From: Dyadobacter alkalitolerans DSM 23607
GTDB lineage: Bacteria > Bacteroidota > Bacteroidia > Cytophagales > Spirosomataceae
Length of the DNA stretch: 64,000 nucleotides
Assembly (NCBI RefSeq): GCF_000428845.1
Contig: NZ_AUAS01000009.1
Coordinates: 1 to 64,000, forward strand
Reading direction: 5' to 3'
The notes under the pieces were generated by a model. The model was not told the DNA's origin and made no database searches. It worked only from the letters and a program-made list of their open reading frames with translations. The translations under genes and the position numbers were made by a program. Shown here piece after piece: positions 41,081 to 49,632 of this stretch. Numbering within the stretch: position 1 is the stretch's first letter; the number at the start of each line of letters is the position of its first letter.

Positions 41081-41617
41081 ATGTTTGATGAATTGTTGAA
41101 TCTGATAAAACAAAACGGACAACAGGCGGTTGTTGAAAATAACGAAGTGCCCAACGAGCACAACGAAGCCGTAATGCAAGAAGCACAAACGTCCATAGTG
41201 GACGGTTTGAGTAACAAGGAGCCGGATCAGGTAAATAGTCTGTTCGAATCCGTGCGAAGCGGGCAAGCGGAAAGCAACCCGGCCGTGCAGCAGATGACAA
41301 ATAATTTTTCCGGTAATATCATGCAGAAGTTTGGTATCAACGGAAGCACAGCAGCATCGATTGCCTCCGCAATCATTCCCGTCGTACTCGCCAAAATGGC
41401 CAACAGAGGCGGCCAGGGCGGAGCCGGCGGCTTTGACTTAGGCGGGCTTCTCGGTTCACTCACCGGTGGCAAATTCGGCGGAGGCATGGGCGGAACCACC
41501 ACATCATCCAGCGGCGGCTTAGGCGGAAACCTAGGCAGCATGGGCGCCAAGCTAGGCCTTGATAAGGATGGAGACGGAGATGTCGATTTAAATGATTTGA
41601 CTAAGATGTTGAAGTAG
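41081..41617 (+). CDS. DUF937-family protein with calcium-loop-like tail
   Basis: The 178-residue protein has an N-terminal helical part with 'NEAVMQEAQTSIVDGLSN' and 'QQMTNNFSGNIMQKFGINGS', then 'AASIASAIIPVVLAKMANR', the DUF937 core. It ends in a glycine-rich low-complexity segment and 'DKDGDGDVDLNDL', an EF-hand/dockerin-type calcium-binding loop. DUF937 proteins are abundant but uncharacterised cytoplasmic or envelope proteins. There is no signal peptide. A long palindrome follows 45 bp after the stop codon, between convergent genes. Confidence 0.8.
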   Translation: MFDELLNLIKQNGQQAVVENNEVPNEHNEAVMQEAQTSIVDGLSNKEPDQVNSLFESVRSGQAESNPAVQQMTNNFSGNIMQKFGINGSTAASIASAIIPVVLAKMANRGGQGGAGGFDLGGLLGSLTGGKFGGGMGGTTTSSSGGLGGNLGSMGAKLGLDKDGDGDVDLNDLTKMLK

Positions 41618-41661
41618 GGGATTGAAGCACCTGTCAGCCTGATCGGACTATTCGGTATAAT

Positions 41662-41739
41662 GCTCTGTCAGCCTGAGCGGAGACGAAGGCGCGTTATCCA
41701 GGAGTAACGCGCCTTCGTCTCCGCTCAGGCTGACAGAGC
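41662..41739. repeat. Long palindromic repeat, copy 2
   Basis: Two perfect 35-bp arms (41662-41696 and 41705-41739) enclose an 8-base loop. The arm starts GCTCTGTCAGCCTGAGCGG and includes GACGAAGGCGCGTTA. It is the same family as 35262-35336; where the two copies differ, both arms have changed so that pairing is kept. It lies between convergent genes and may act as a two-way terminator. Confidence 0.88.
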
Positions 41740-41755
41740 TTTTAATTAATAGCTT

Positions 41756-44700
41756 TTAAAACGCGTATCTCAAACCAAGCTGGATCTGGTAAGGGTTACC
41801 ATTCAAGCTGGATACACCGGTTCCGCCGCTCATATTGTAGACAAATTGTTGTGTCGTTTTATCGAAGCTTTTGATGGTGTAAAGGTTCTGCTTACCCAGG
41901 TTGTTACCAACGCCCCAATCTTTGTTCAAAAGGTTAGCAACATTGAAAATATCAACAGAAGCTTCCAGACCATGACTTTTGTAAATTTTGAACATTTTAG
42001 CAAGTCTCAAATCAAATACACCGTAAAAACCATTCACGCCACCGTTGCGTTCTGCGATTTTACCTTTATCCCTGTTGATATAATCCTTAATGCTCTGCTC
42101 AGCCTCCGGATTGTTCAGGATAGCCTGCAGTCCTTTACGGATATATTCAGGCGTTTCAGCGCTGTTCGGGTCGTAAACGTATGCCAGGTCATTGGATGAT
42201 ACGAAGTCACCATTCATGTTACCGCCTACTGCTAGATGGTAGCGCGTTCCGCCGATGCCTGAGTAACGCAAGCCAATGGTTACCCCATAAATGCTTGGCG
42301 CTGTTGCGTAGAATACGATTTTGTTGCGGAACTGGTTGTTGGCATAAGTCATTTTGCTCAAATCACGTGGATCATCGGTAACCATCAGGTCAAGCGTTGC
42401 AGTATTGGCCACGTTTCCGTTGTAAGAGGTGTTGTCTTTTGAATCGTTCCAGGTGTAGGAAGCAGTAATCTGTCCATCTTTGAAGTAACGGTAGGTTCCG
42501 TCGATCACCACTGCGTACTGGTTTTTCTTTCCTTCGCTGTTCAGTTCAAGCACACGACCCACCTTTGTGGTTTTACGACCCAGCAGCCAGTTTGTTGCAC
42601 CATTTTTTTCATTAATGCTTGCAGCCGGCACATACACACCGCGGTTGGCTTCTGCTGTGATGCGGAAAAACGGATCTTCCACCATGTTGCGGTCCACGTA
42701 CATATAGTTGTTACGAGCCCACGAAGCATATCCGCTTACACCCACGCGCAGACGGTCGCTGAAAAAGTGGTTATAAGAGAAGTTGGTTTTATACACCACC
42801 GGAATTTTCGCGTCTTTGCTGTTGGTATTAATCGTTACCAATCTTTCAACGCCGGGAATGTTGAAAAGCTCTGCACCCGGTGCTGTGGAAGGATCTGCGC
42901 GGTAACCAGGGAAGTTTGGTTTTGGCATCAGGCGTGCGTCCTGAATGTCCACGGAAGCAACTCTTGTTCCGTCAAACAACATATTGTTGATCATCGAGTA
43001 AGGGTTCAAAGCCGAGCCAAAAACACCTGCTCCAAAACGTACGATATCTTTGCTTCTTTCATTGACATCCCAGGTAAACTGCACGCGAGGCTGTAACTGT
43101 GTTGTGTTGATTACATTATCCGTGCTTAATCCCAGTTCATCATATACATCCTGGTTGAAATTGGCCTTGTTCAGATACTGCGTATTATCCAGTCGTAAAC
43201 CTGCCATCATTTCCAATCCTAACGCCAGTTTCGTGTCCATTTGTGCATAAACACCCGTGCTCATAGAATTTACAACATTGCTGGGGTCTTCCAGCAGGTT
43301 GATCTCTCTTGCATAACGGTAAGGCGTCATGTTGTTGAAGTTTTCCAGACCTGTGAAGTAAAAACGTCCGTTCATTTCGCTTCCGTAACGCGACTTCATG
43401 CGGTTGTACATCAGGTCGAGACCGAAAGTAAAGTTGATCTTTCCCGTGTTATAGTAAAAGTTATCAACCAGCTGAACCACACTTCCTTTGAACCATTCAG
43501 GTGAGAAACGCTGGCCACCGATCTGAATAGAAGTGTTGTAATTAGTCGTTCCTGAAGTAGATTGTACGTTTTCTACAATGGCGCGGGGGATACCGTCAGC
43601 AGGAAGTTCTGGACTTGGTATAATAGCCTGGTCTTCGTAAAAATGCTGCAGTTTGAGCTCATTGGTCACTTTCGGGTTTAAAATAGTCCGCAAAGACAAC
43701 ATTAGGCTGTTATCGAATTTCTTACGGTCTATATAAGACTCGTATGCATTGATGCCGGAGTTATCACCTTCGGACAAGAGATCATTTTCCCGTACAAAGT
43801 TATTGCGTATCGTCAGCAGGTTCTTAGCGTTCAACTGCCAGTCGATCCTTGCAAAGATGGCGTCTGTTCCTTTTGTCTTTCCGAAGGAACCAAACTGAGG
43901 ACCGTTAGAAACACCATATTTTGATCTGGCGATATCCAGGAAGTTATCCAGTGTTTCCTGTGTCACACGGTTGGCAGCTTCATCAGCGGCAGACTGAATG
44001 TTGGCAATGTATAAAGGACGGGAATCAGCCTGGTGATCCCATGCTATGAAGAAATGTGCTTTGTCTTTTTTGATAGCACCACCCAATGAACCTCCGAATT
44101 GCAAGGTTGAGAAATCCTGCACCCTTTTGTTTCCTCTCAAATCATAAGGACTGGTAAGCCAGTCATTACGCATAAATGTAAATGCGCTTCCTGAAAGCTT
44201 GTTTGTACCCGACTTCGTCACAGTACTGATGGTACCACCACCTGCGCGGCCCATGGTTACGTCGTATTCGTTGGTCACCACTTTAAACTCCCGCACCGCT
44301 TCTATCGAAATAGAGTAGGCACCTGAGGTAGATCCTCCGGCGATCGTTCCGCGTGATGTCATACCATCCACCGTAAAGTTGGTAGAAGATTGAAGTTGTC
44401 CACCCAAACTGGTTCCGTTGCTTAGCGGCGAAAGGTCAATCAGGGAAGTGAAGTTCCGGCCGTTTACAGGCAATTTGGAAATATCCTTTGCCGTGATCGG
44501 CGTGGAAGAACCCAGTGTTACCACCGTGTTCTTAAGTGAATTGGCTTTGATGTCGACAGCTTGCAATTCGTTAGCGCTGCTTTCCATCGCAAAGTTCAGT
44601 CTCAGCTGATCGCCCTGGTTGAGTGCGTATCCCGTTTTCTTTTGTTCTCCAAAACCAATAAAAGAAACGGTGATGGAGTAAGGTGAACCAAGCGGTAATT

Positions 44701-44914
44701 GCTTGATAATGTAGTCGCCATTCATGTCAGTAACCGTTCCGGCCTGAAAACCGGTAGATTCGTTTCTGACCAGTACGGTCGCGCCCGGGATCGGGCCAGC
44801 ATTCACTTCAGAGACTTTCCCAATGATGGTTGCTTCGTTGCCCTGCGCATAAAGGCCGGCCGAACAGAAGACCATTGCGAACGCCACAATAAGTCCGGTA
44901 ATTAATCGATTCAT
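41756..44914 (-). CDS. Oar-like TonB-dependent outer-membrane receptor
   Basis: The 1052-residue protein has a signal peptide (about 1-23), a carboxypeptidase-regulatory-like domain ('GPIPGATVLVRNESTGFQAG'), a plug domain with 'LPVNGRNFTSLIDLSPLSNG' and 'EYDVTMGRAGGGTISTVTKS', and a barrel ending 'YQIQLGLRYAF'. The 'NGR(N)FTSL..L.P' plus 'G.AGGG' combination is characteristic of Oar-like receptors, which in myxobacteria and Bacteroidota act in development, adhesion or protein export. No SusD gene follows, in contrast to the two SusC genes here. It is monocistronic with a good -7 element. Confidence 0.9.
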   Translation of the reverse strand: MNRLITGLIVAFAMVFCSAGLYAQGNEATIIGKVSEVNAGPIPGATVLVRNESTGFQAGTVTDMNGDYIIKQLPLGSPYSITVSFIGFGEQKKTGYALNQGDQLRLNFAMESSANELQAVDIKANSLKNTVVTLGSSTPITAKDISKLPVNGRNFTSLIDLSPLSNGTSLGGQLQSSTNFTVDGMTSRGTIAGGSTSGAYSISIEAVREFKVVTNEYDVTMGRAGGGTISTVTKSGTNKLSGSAFTFMRNDWLTSPYDLRGNKRVQDFSTLQFGGSLGGAIKKDKAHFFIAWDHQADSRPLYIANIQSAADEAANRVTQETLDNFLDIARSKYGVSNGPQFGSFGKTKGTDAIFARIDWQLNAKNLLTIRNNFVRENDLLSEGDNSGINAYESYIDRKKFDNSLMLSLRTILNPKVTNELKLQHFYEDQAIIPSPELPADGIPRAIVENVQSTSGTTNYNTSIQIGGQRFSPEWFKGSVVQLVDNFYYNTGKINFTFGLDLMYNRMKSRYGSEMNGRFYFTGLENFNNMTPYRYAREINLLEDPSNVVNSMSTGVYAQMDTKLALGLEMMAGLRLDNTQYLNKANFNQDVYDELGLSTDNVINTTQLQPRVQFTWDVNERSKDIVRFGAGVFGSALNPYSMINNMLFDGTRVASVDIQDARLMPKPNFPGYRADPSTAPGAELFNIPGVERLVTINTNSKDAKIPVVYKTNFSYNHFFSDRLRVGVSGYASWARNNYMYVDRNMVEDPFFRITAEANRGVYVPAASINEKNGATNWLLGRKTTKVGRVLELNSEGKKNQYAVVIDGTYRYFKDGQITASYTWNDSKDNTSYNGNVANTATLDLMVTDDPRDLSKMTYANNQFRNKIVFYATAPSIYGVTIGLRYSGIGGTRYHLAVGGNMNGDFVSSNDLAYVYDPNSAETPEYIRKGLQAILNNPEAEQSIKDYINRDKGKIAERNGGVNGFYGVFDLRLAKMFKIYKSHGLEASVDIFNVANLLNKDWGVGNNLGKQNLYTIKSFDKTTQQFVYNMSGGTGVSSLNGNPYQIQLGLRYAF

Positions 44915-44990
44915 TTTTTGGTGAGTTAATTGAGTAATAGTTGTGATTGGATAAAATTCGCCTCGTCAGGGCAGGGAGGTTTAACGCCCG

Positions 44991-44998
44991 CAAAAGTA
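44991..44998 (-). promoter_or_regulatory. -7 element of the Oar-like receptor gene
   Basis: The minus strand reads TACTTTTG, a full TAnnTTTG match, about 77 bp before the ATG at 44914. The -33 motif is not clear. Confidence 0.5.
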
Positions 44999-45097
44999 GA
45001 CAGGCAATGTTAAGGCTGTGTTAACGGGCGATTAACCAATAATTAACCTTCTGGTGGTAGGGTGTGGTGGGGAAGGAGCGGTGTGTCACGGAAAGCC

Positions 45098-45128
45098 TTT
45101 GTTTCGTTTATTTCGTTTAGTATCTTTA
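45098..45128 (+). promoter_or_regulatory. Promoter of the HTH/PIN toxin-antitoxin operon
   Basis: TTTG (45098-45101) and TATCTTTA (45121-45128, seven of eight to TAnnTTTG at defined positions) are 19 bp apart, the Bacteroidota spacing. The antitoxin ATG at 45147 follows by 18 bp. Confidence 0.55.
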
Positions 45129-45146
45129 CTGAAATTTACTCACGAC

Positions 45147-45596
45147 ATGGAAACTGTATTGAAAAGGCCAACAAAACGGGAACAGCAAATGGCAAGTGAA
45201 TCGGTAGTGAACTTTACGTCGGCGGTATTCAGGCGCAAGTCGGGTACGGTCATCATTAGTATTCAGGAGAGCGGGGAGTTGTTTACAATTCCGAAAAAAG
45301 CACTTGAATTTTTGGCGCATATCCTTTCGATCATGGCCGAGGGAAAGGCCATATCACTAATTCCTTCAGAGTCCGAAGTGAGTACGCAGCAGGCGGCAGA
45401 TATGCTGAATGTGTCCCGGCCTCACATTGTAAAGTTGCTTGAACAAGGCGTCATGCCATTTAAAAAGGCTGGAAGTCATCGCAGGATCTTATTAGAAGAT
45501 TTGATGAAATATGCTGATCAGCTGGATAAAACAAGAAAGCAAAACCTGAAATTCCTGGCCGAGCAGGCGCAGGAATTAAATTTAGGTTACGAATGA
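45147..45596 (+). CDS. Antitoxin-type excisionase-family HTH protein
   Basis: The ATG at 45147 gives 149 residues beginning METVLKRPTKREQQMASESV; an upstream in-frame ATG at 45054 would cover the promoter. After an N-terminal ~85-residue dimerisation-like region comes an excisionase/MerR-type helix-turn-helix: 'VSTQQAADMLNVSRPHIVKL' and 'LEQGVMPFKKAGSHRRILLE' (about residues 80-120). This arrangement is common in antitoxins paired with PIN-domain toxins in Bacteroidota. Its stop overlaps the PIN gene start (ATGA), the coupling typical of toxin-antitoxin operons. It should bind its own promoter and neutralise the PIN protein. Confidence 0.8.
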   Translation: METVLKRPTKREQQMASESVVNFTSAVFRRKSGTVIISIQESGELFTIPKKALEFLAHILSIMAEGKAISLIPSESEVSTQQAADMLNVSRPHIVKLLEQGVMPFKKAGSHRRILLEDLMKYADQLDKTRKQNLKFLAEQAQELNLGYE

Positions 45597-46156
45597 TTCA
45601 TTCTGCAAGGGTTGTTGCTATCCTCGACGCCTGTGTGCTATACCCGGCACCGATACGTGATTTACTTTTGCACCTGGCAGATTTGGGCTTATACATCCCC
45701 AAATGGACTGATGAAATCCATGAAGAGTGGACGCGAAATCTACTGATGAAAAGACCGGATATTCTTCCGAAGCAACTGCAAAGAACTAGGGTTGCTATGC
45801 AAGATGCATTTCCTGATGCAAATGTCCGCAACTATAAATCGCTGCAAAATTCCATTGCACTGCCTGATAAAAACGATGCGCACGTTCTCGCGGCTGCAAT
45901 ACGTTGCAATGCTGATGTGATCGTCACTGCTAACTTAAAAGATTTCCCAAATAAGCTTTTACGCCAATACGATCTTGATGCTCAACATCCCGATCTTTTC
46001 ATCTGCAATCTGATCGAACTCAATCCCGAGGATGCGTTACTGGCATTTGAAAACCAAGTAGGCTATCTTCGAAACCCGCCAATGACGGCGATCGAGGTTC
46101 TCGACAAATTCAAAGAACCGGCCTTATTAAAACAAGCCAACTGCTTCGCGAGATGA
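45593..46156 (+). CDS. PIN-domain toxin (VapC-like nuclease)
   Basis: The 187-residue protein has the PIN acidic residues: Asp in 'VVAILDACVLYPAPIRDLLL' (residue 11 region), Glu/Asp in 'WTDEIHEEWTRNLL', Asp in 'ALPDKNDAHVLAAAIRCNAD', and 'VIVTANLKDFP', the T-A-N-x-x-D-F motif of the fold. PIN toxins cut tRNA or rRNA when the antitoxin is degraded. At 187 residues it is longer than classical VapC (about 130) because of the C-terminal 'LNPEDALLAFENQVGYLRNP' helices, a form often seen with excisionase-type antitoxins. The antitoxin gene directly precedes and overlaps it. Confidence 0.85.
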   Translation: MIHSARVVAILDACVLYPAPIRDLLLHLADLGLYIPKWTDEIHEEWTRNLLMKRPDILPKQLQRTRVAMQDAFPDANVRNYKSLQNSIALPDKNDAHVLAAAIRCNADVIVTANLKDFPNKLLRQYDLDAQHPDLFICNLIELNPEDALLAFENQVGYLRNPPMTAIEVLDKFKEPALLKQANCFAR

Positions 46157-46357
46157 TATCTTAGAACTGATTCGCCCGCTATACCAAAAGTGTCAAAACG
46201 CTAATTACCTGGCACCATTCTGCTGCCACTTTCATAATTCCTGTACAATTCCAATACAATATTGTCCTCGTTATTGACGGATGAAATCAATGAATAAGAC
46301 AAATAAAATTATTATTCTATAATCTCGATAGAGATTAGATATTTAATCCCTTTTTAG

Positions 46358-46365
46358 TAAATTTG
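46358..46365 (+). promoter_or_regulatory. -7 element of the second SusC/SusD operon
   Basis: TAAATTTG matches TAnnTTTG exactly, 64 bp before the ATG at 46430. No convincing -33 TTTG lies 19 bp upstream (sequence TTTA is near). Confidence 0.5.
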
Positions 46366-46429
46366 TGCAAGAATTGTGAGCGCCTGGTGCGCTGAACTTA
46401 ACATTACTCATCTTACTAAAATACAATTC

Positions 46430-49400
46430 ATGGAAACAAGATTTCTATATCTATTAATCCTGACATTTCTCGCGACGGGATCTGTCATTGCCCAGCAAAG
46501 GGTCATAAGCGGGATCATCACTGATGCCAATGACGGCTCACCGCTTCCCGGTGCATCGGTGGCGGTAAAAGGAACCTCGTCGGGAACGCTTTCCGATGCA
46601 GACGGTGCTTTCAGTTTAAACATCAACGACGATGCGTCCATCCTTGTCGTTTCTTTTATCGGTTACCTGGCCCAGGATGTGGCGATTGGCAATGGCGATA
46701 AAATTGCCGTTGCATTGAAAGCCGACACCCGGATCCTGAACGAAGTGGTGGTGACAGCACTCGGAATCTCGCGGGAGAAGCGCGCATTGGGTTATGCCGT
46801 GCAGGAAGTAAAGGGCGAGGCACTGCAAACACGACCTACCAATGCATTGAGCGCACTTTCCGGTAAAGTAGCTGGTTTGCAAGTTGTTACCTCAGGTGGT
46901 AACATGGGCGGTTCGTCACGTGTGCTTTTGCGCGGGGTGAATTCGATCTCTGGAAATAACCAGCCATTATATGTTATCGACGGAACGCCTATCGACAATG
47001 CGGACCTGAACAGCGCGGCTACCAGCTCAGGAAGCGGCGGAAAAGATGTAGGAAACATGATCCAGGACCTTAACCCAGATGATATCGAGAACATTTCGGT
47101 GCTGAAAGGGCCTTCGGCGGCGGCACTTTATGGAACCAGGGCCGCGAACGGGGTCATTTTGATCACAACCAAAAAAGGAAAAGAAAACAGCAAGGTTAAC
47201 ATTACGCTGAACACGGGCATCGAGTTTGAGCAGATCGTGCGGTTGCCCAAGCGTCAGAAATTATATGGCGGCGGTTTTTCAAGCACATTTCAGCAGGCGA
47301 ACATTGGGGGCAAAGACTACAACATTGCAGAATATGCCGTAGACGAAAGCTGGGGGCCGAAGCTGGACGGAACGCCCGTGCTGCATTGGTATAACCTTGA
47401 TCCTGAAAATTCGGCGGATTACCTGAATCCCCAGCCATGGAGTTATCCCAAGAATGATGTCCACACATTCTTTGAAACGGGTGTTGCCAATACCAACAGC
47501 CTTTCAGTAAGCGGCGGGAACGCGAATTCCACTTACAGGCTTTCATACACCAATAAAAATGTAAAAGGAACTGTGCCGAATTCTTCACTGAAAAGAAACT
47601 CGATCAATTTTTCGGGATCGACGCAGCTGGGTAAGTTGAAGGTTTACAACAATTTTAATTATATCAAAAACCAGTCGACCGGCCGTCCATGGACGGGTGC
47701 TACGAACCGGAACATCATCCTGGAAGCATTTCAATGGGGCGCCGTGCAGGTGGATTATGAAAAGCTGAAAAATTACAAAAGAGCTGACGGAACGCAGATT
47801 TTGTGGAACCGCAGCGGCTATCAGAATACGCCTGCCGGAGAAGCAGCCAAGTTTATCGATAACCCTTACTGGTCGGCATACGAAAGTTACCTGGACGAGA
47901 ACCGCGACCGTTTTTATGGAAACGTGGGCCTTGTTTACGACGTCAACAGCTGGCTGAAAGTGAGCGGAAAAGTGAATGCGGATGTTTACAATTATCAATA
48001 TCAGGACCGCATCGCGGTTTACTCGCGTACGCAGTCGCAATACCAGGAGTATATCAACAATTTCAGCGAGTTCAACTACGAGTTGCTTGCTTCGGCTAAC
48101 AAAAGCTGGGGTGATATTTCGTTGAATGTGAACGCCGGAGGAAACATCATGAGCCAGAAACGCCGCGTGAGCGACGCTGTAACACAAGGCGGATTGATCA
48201 TTCCTGAATATTACAACCTTAAAAATGCAAGCTCTGTTCTGGTGAATTCCAATGCTTACCGCAAGCAGATCAACTCACTTTTTGCCAGTTTCTCGCTAGG
48301 TTGGAAAAGTTTGCTTTTTGTAGACGGAACATTGCGTAACGACTGGTCTTCCACCTTGCCGGTTGCCAGAAATTCATTTGCATATCCTTCATTAACAACC
48401 AGTTTGATCCTGAGCGAGCTTAACGGAATAGACGATTGGACCTGGCTTGACTTTGCGAAAGTTCGTCTGGGCTGGGCGCAGGTGGGTAATGACACGGACC
48501 CATACCAATTGCAGCGTGCCTATGAAGCTTCGCAGTCATTTGACGGATTAGCTTCTTACAAACTGCCTACGCAGCTCAATAACCAGGCTTTGAAACCGGA
48601 GATCACCAGCTCCTGGGAAACTGGTCTGAGCGTTCAGGCATTTAAGAACAGGGTAGGATTGGACGTGACTTACTATGATAATGTAAGCCGCAACCAGATC
48701 ATCAACATTCCCGTTTCTTCGGCGTTCGGGTACGATTCCAAGGTGATTAATGCAGGTAAGATCAACAACAAAGGGGTGGAAGTAACATTAACCGGCACGC
48801 CGATCCGGCAGAACGGTTTTGAATGGAATTCGAGCCTGAACTGGTCACGTAACCGCAATAAGGTGATTGCGCTGGCGCCGGGCGTAAACACATTCCAGCT
48901 GGCCAACAGCCTGGTAACATTGGTTGCTCGGGAAGGCCAGCCTTACGGGCAGATATTGGGCAATGATTTCATATACGCAGCCGATGGCCAGAAAGTGATC
49001 AAGGCGGACGGAACGTACGACCGTGGCCAGCAACTGACGCCGCTGGGAAGTGTTTTGCCAAAATATCTTTTCGGTTTCCAGAACAGCTTTACCTATAAAA
49101 ACTTCAACCTGGGCTTCCTGGTGGATGGCCGCGTCGGCGGGAAATTCTTCTCACAAACCTATAAAGTAGGTATGTATGCTGGTGTGCTGGACAAAACGGC
49201 TGCCAACAATGTGCGTGAAACCGGCGTGGTGCTGGAAGGTGTGAAAGGAACAGTGAAATACAATGCGGACGGCTCCTACGAAGTAACAAACACAACGCAA
49301 AACGACACACGCATCACTGCACAAGCCTGGGCGCGTGGCGAATACAGCGGTCCGACGCCCCAGACAATCTTCGATGCAACATTTGTAAAGCTGAGAGAAG

Positions 49401-49609
49401 TTACATTCGGTTATAGCCTGCCATTGGCCAACAAAACAGTGAAATCAATCTATTTTGGTCTGTATGGCCGCAATCTGGCCAACATTTATACGGCCAGCAA
49501 ATACATTGATCCTGAATTCACAAGCAGCGGCGGGAACATTCAGGGGCTTGAAGGCGGAAGCATTCCGGTGCCTGCCACTTACGGCTTGAACGTGAATGTG
49601 AAGTTTTAA
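46430..49609 (+). CDS. SusC/RagA-type TonB-linked outer-membrane transporter
   Basis: From the ATG at 46430 the protein has 1059 residues; a longer in-frame start at 46376 would put 18 polar residues ahead of the signal peptide (METRFLYLLILTFLATGSVI). It carries a carboxypeptidase-regulatory repeat ('GSPLPGASVAVKGTSSGTLS'), the SusC motif 'LNEVVVTALGISREKRALGY', plug motifs 'SRVLLRGVNSISGNNQPLYV' and 'GPSAAALYGTRAANGVILIT', and a long barrel. This clade ('TALGISREKRALGY') is different from the SusC at 30117. It is paired with the SusD-like gene 23 bp downstream. The ligand is unknown. Confidence 0.95.
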   Translation: METRFLYLLILTFLATGSVIAQQRVISGIITDANDGSPLPGASVAVKGTSSGTLSDADGAFSLNINDDASILVVSFIGYLAQDVAIGNGDKIAVALKADTRILNEVVVTALGISREKRALGYAVQEVKGEALQTRPTNALSALSGKVAGLQVVTSGGNMGGSSRVLLRGVNSISGNNQPLYVIDGTPIDNADLNSAATSSGSGGKDVGNMIQDLNPDDIENISVLKGPSAAALYGTRAANGVILITTKKGKENSKVNITLNTGIEFEQIVRLPKRQKLYGGGFSSTFQQANIGGKDYNIAEYAVDESWGPKLDGTPVLHWYNLDPENSADYLNPQPWSYPKNDVHTFFETGVANTNSLSVSGGNANSTYRLSYTNKNVKGTVPNSSLKRNSINFSGSTQLGKLKVYNNFNYIKNQSTGRPWTGATNRNIILEAFQWGAVQVDYEKLKNYKRADGTQILWNRSGYQNTPAGEAAKFIDNPYWSAYESYLDENRDRFYGNVGLVYDVNSWLKVSGKVNADVYNYQYQDRIAVYSRTQSQYQEYINNFSEFNYELLASANKSWGDISLNVNAGGNIMSQKRRVSDAVTQGGLIIPEYYNLKNASSVLVNSNAYRKQINSLFASFSLGWKSLLFVDGTLRNDWSSTLPVARNSFAYPSLTTSLILSELNGIDDWTWLDFAKVRLGWAQVGNDTDPYQLQRAYEASQSFDGLASYKLPTQLNNQALKPEITSSWETGLSVQAFKNRVGLDVTYYDNVSRNQIINIPVSSAFGYDSKVINAGKINNKGVEVTLTGTPIRQNGFEWNSSLNWSRNRNKVIALAPGVNTFQLANSLVTLVAREGQPYGQILGNDFIYAADGQKVIKADGTYDRGQQLTPLGSVLPKYLFGFQNSFTYKNFNLGFLVDGRVGGKFFSQTYKVGMYAGVLDKTAANNVRETGVVLEGVKGTVKYNADGSYEVTNTTQNDTRITAQAWARGEYSGPTPQTIFDATFVKLREVTFGYSLPLANKTVKSIYFGLYGRNLANIYTASKYIDPEFTSSGGNIQGLEGGSIPVPATYGLNVNVKF

Positions 49610-49632
49610 TTTAAAGTTTAAAAGAGAAGACC

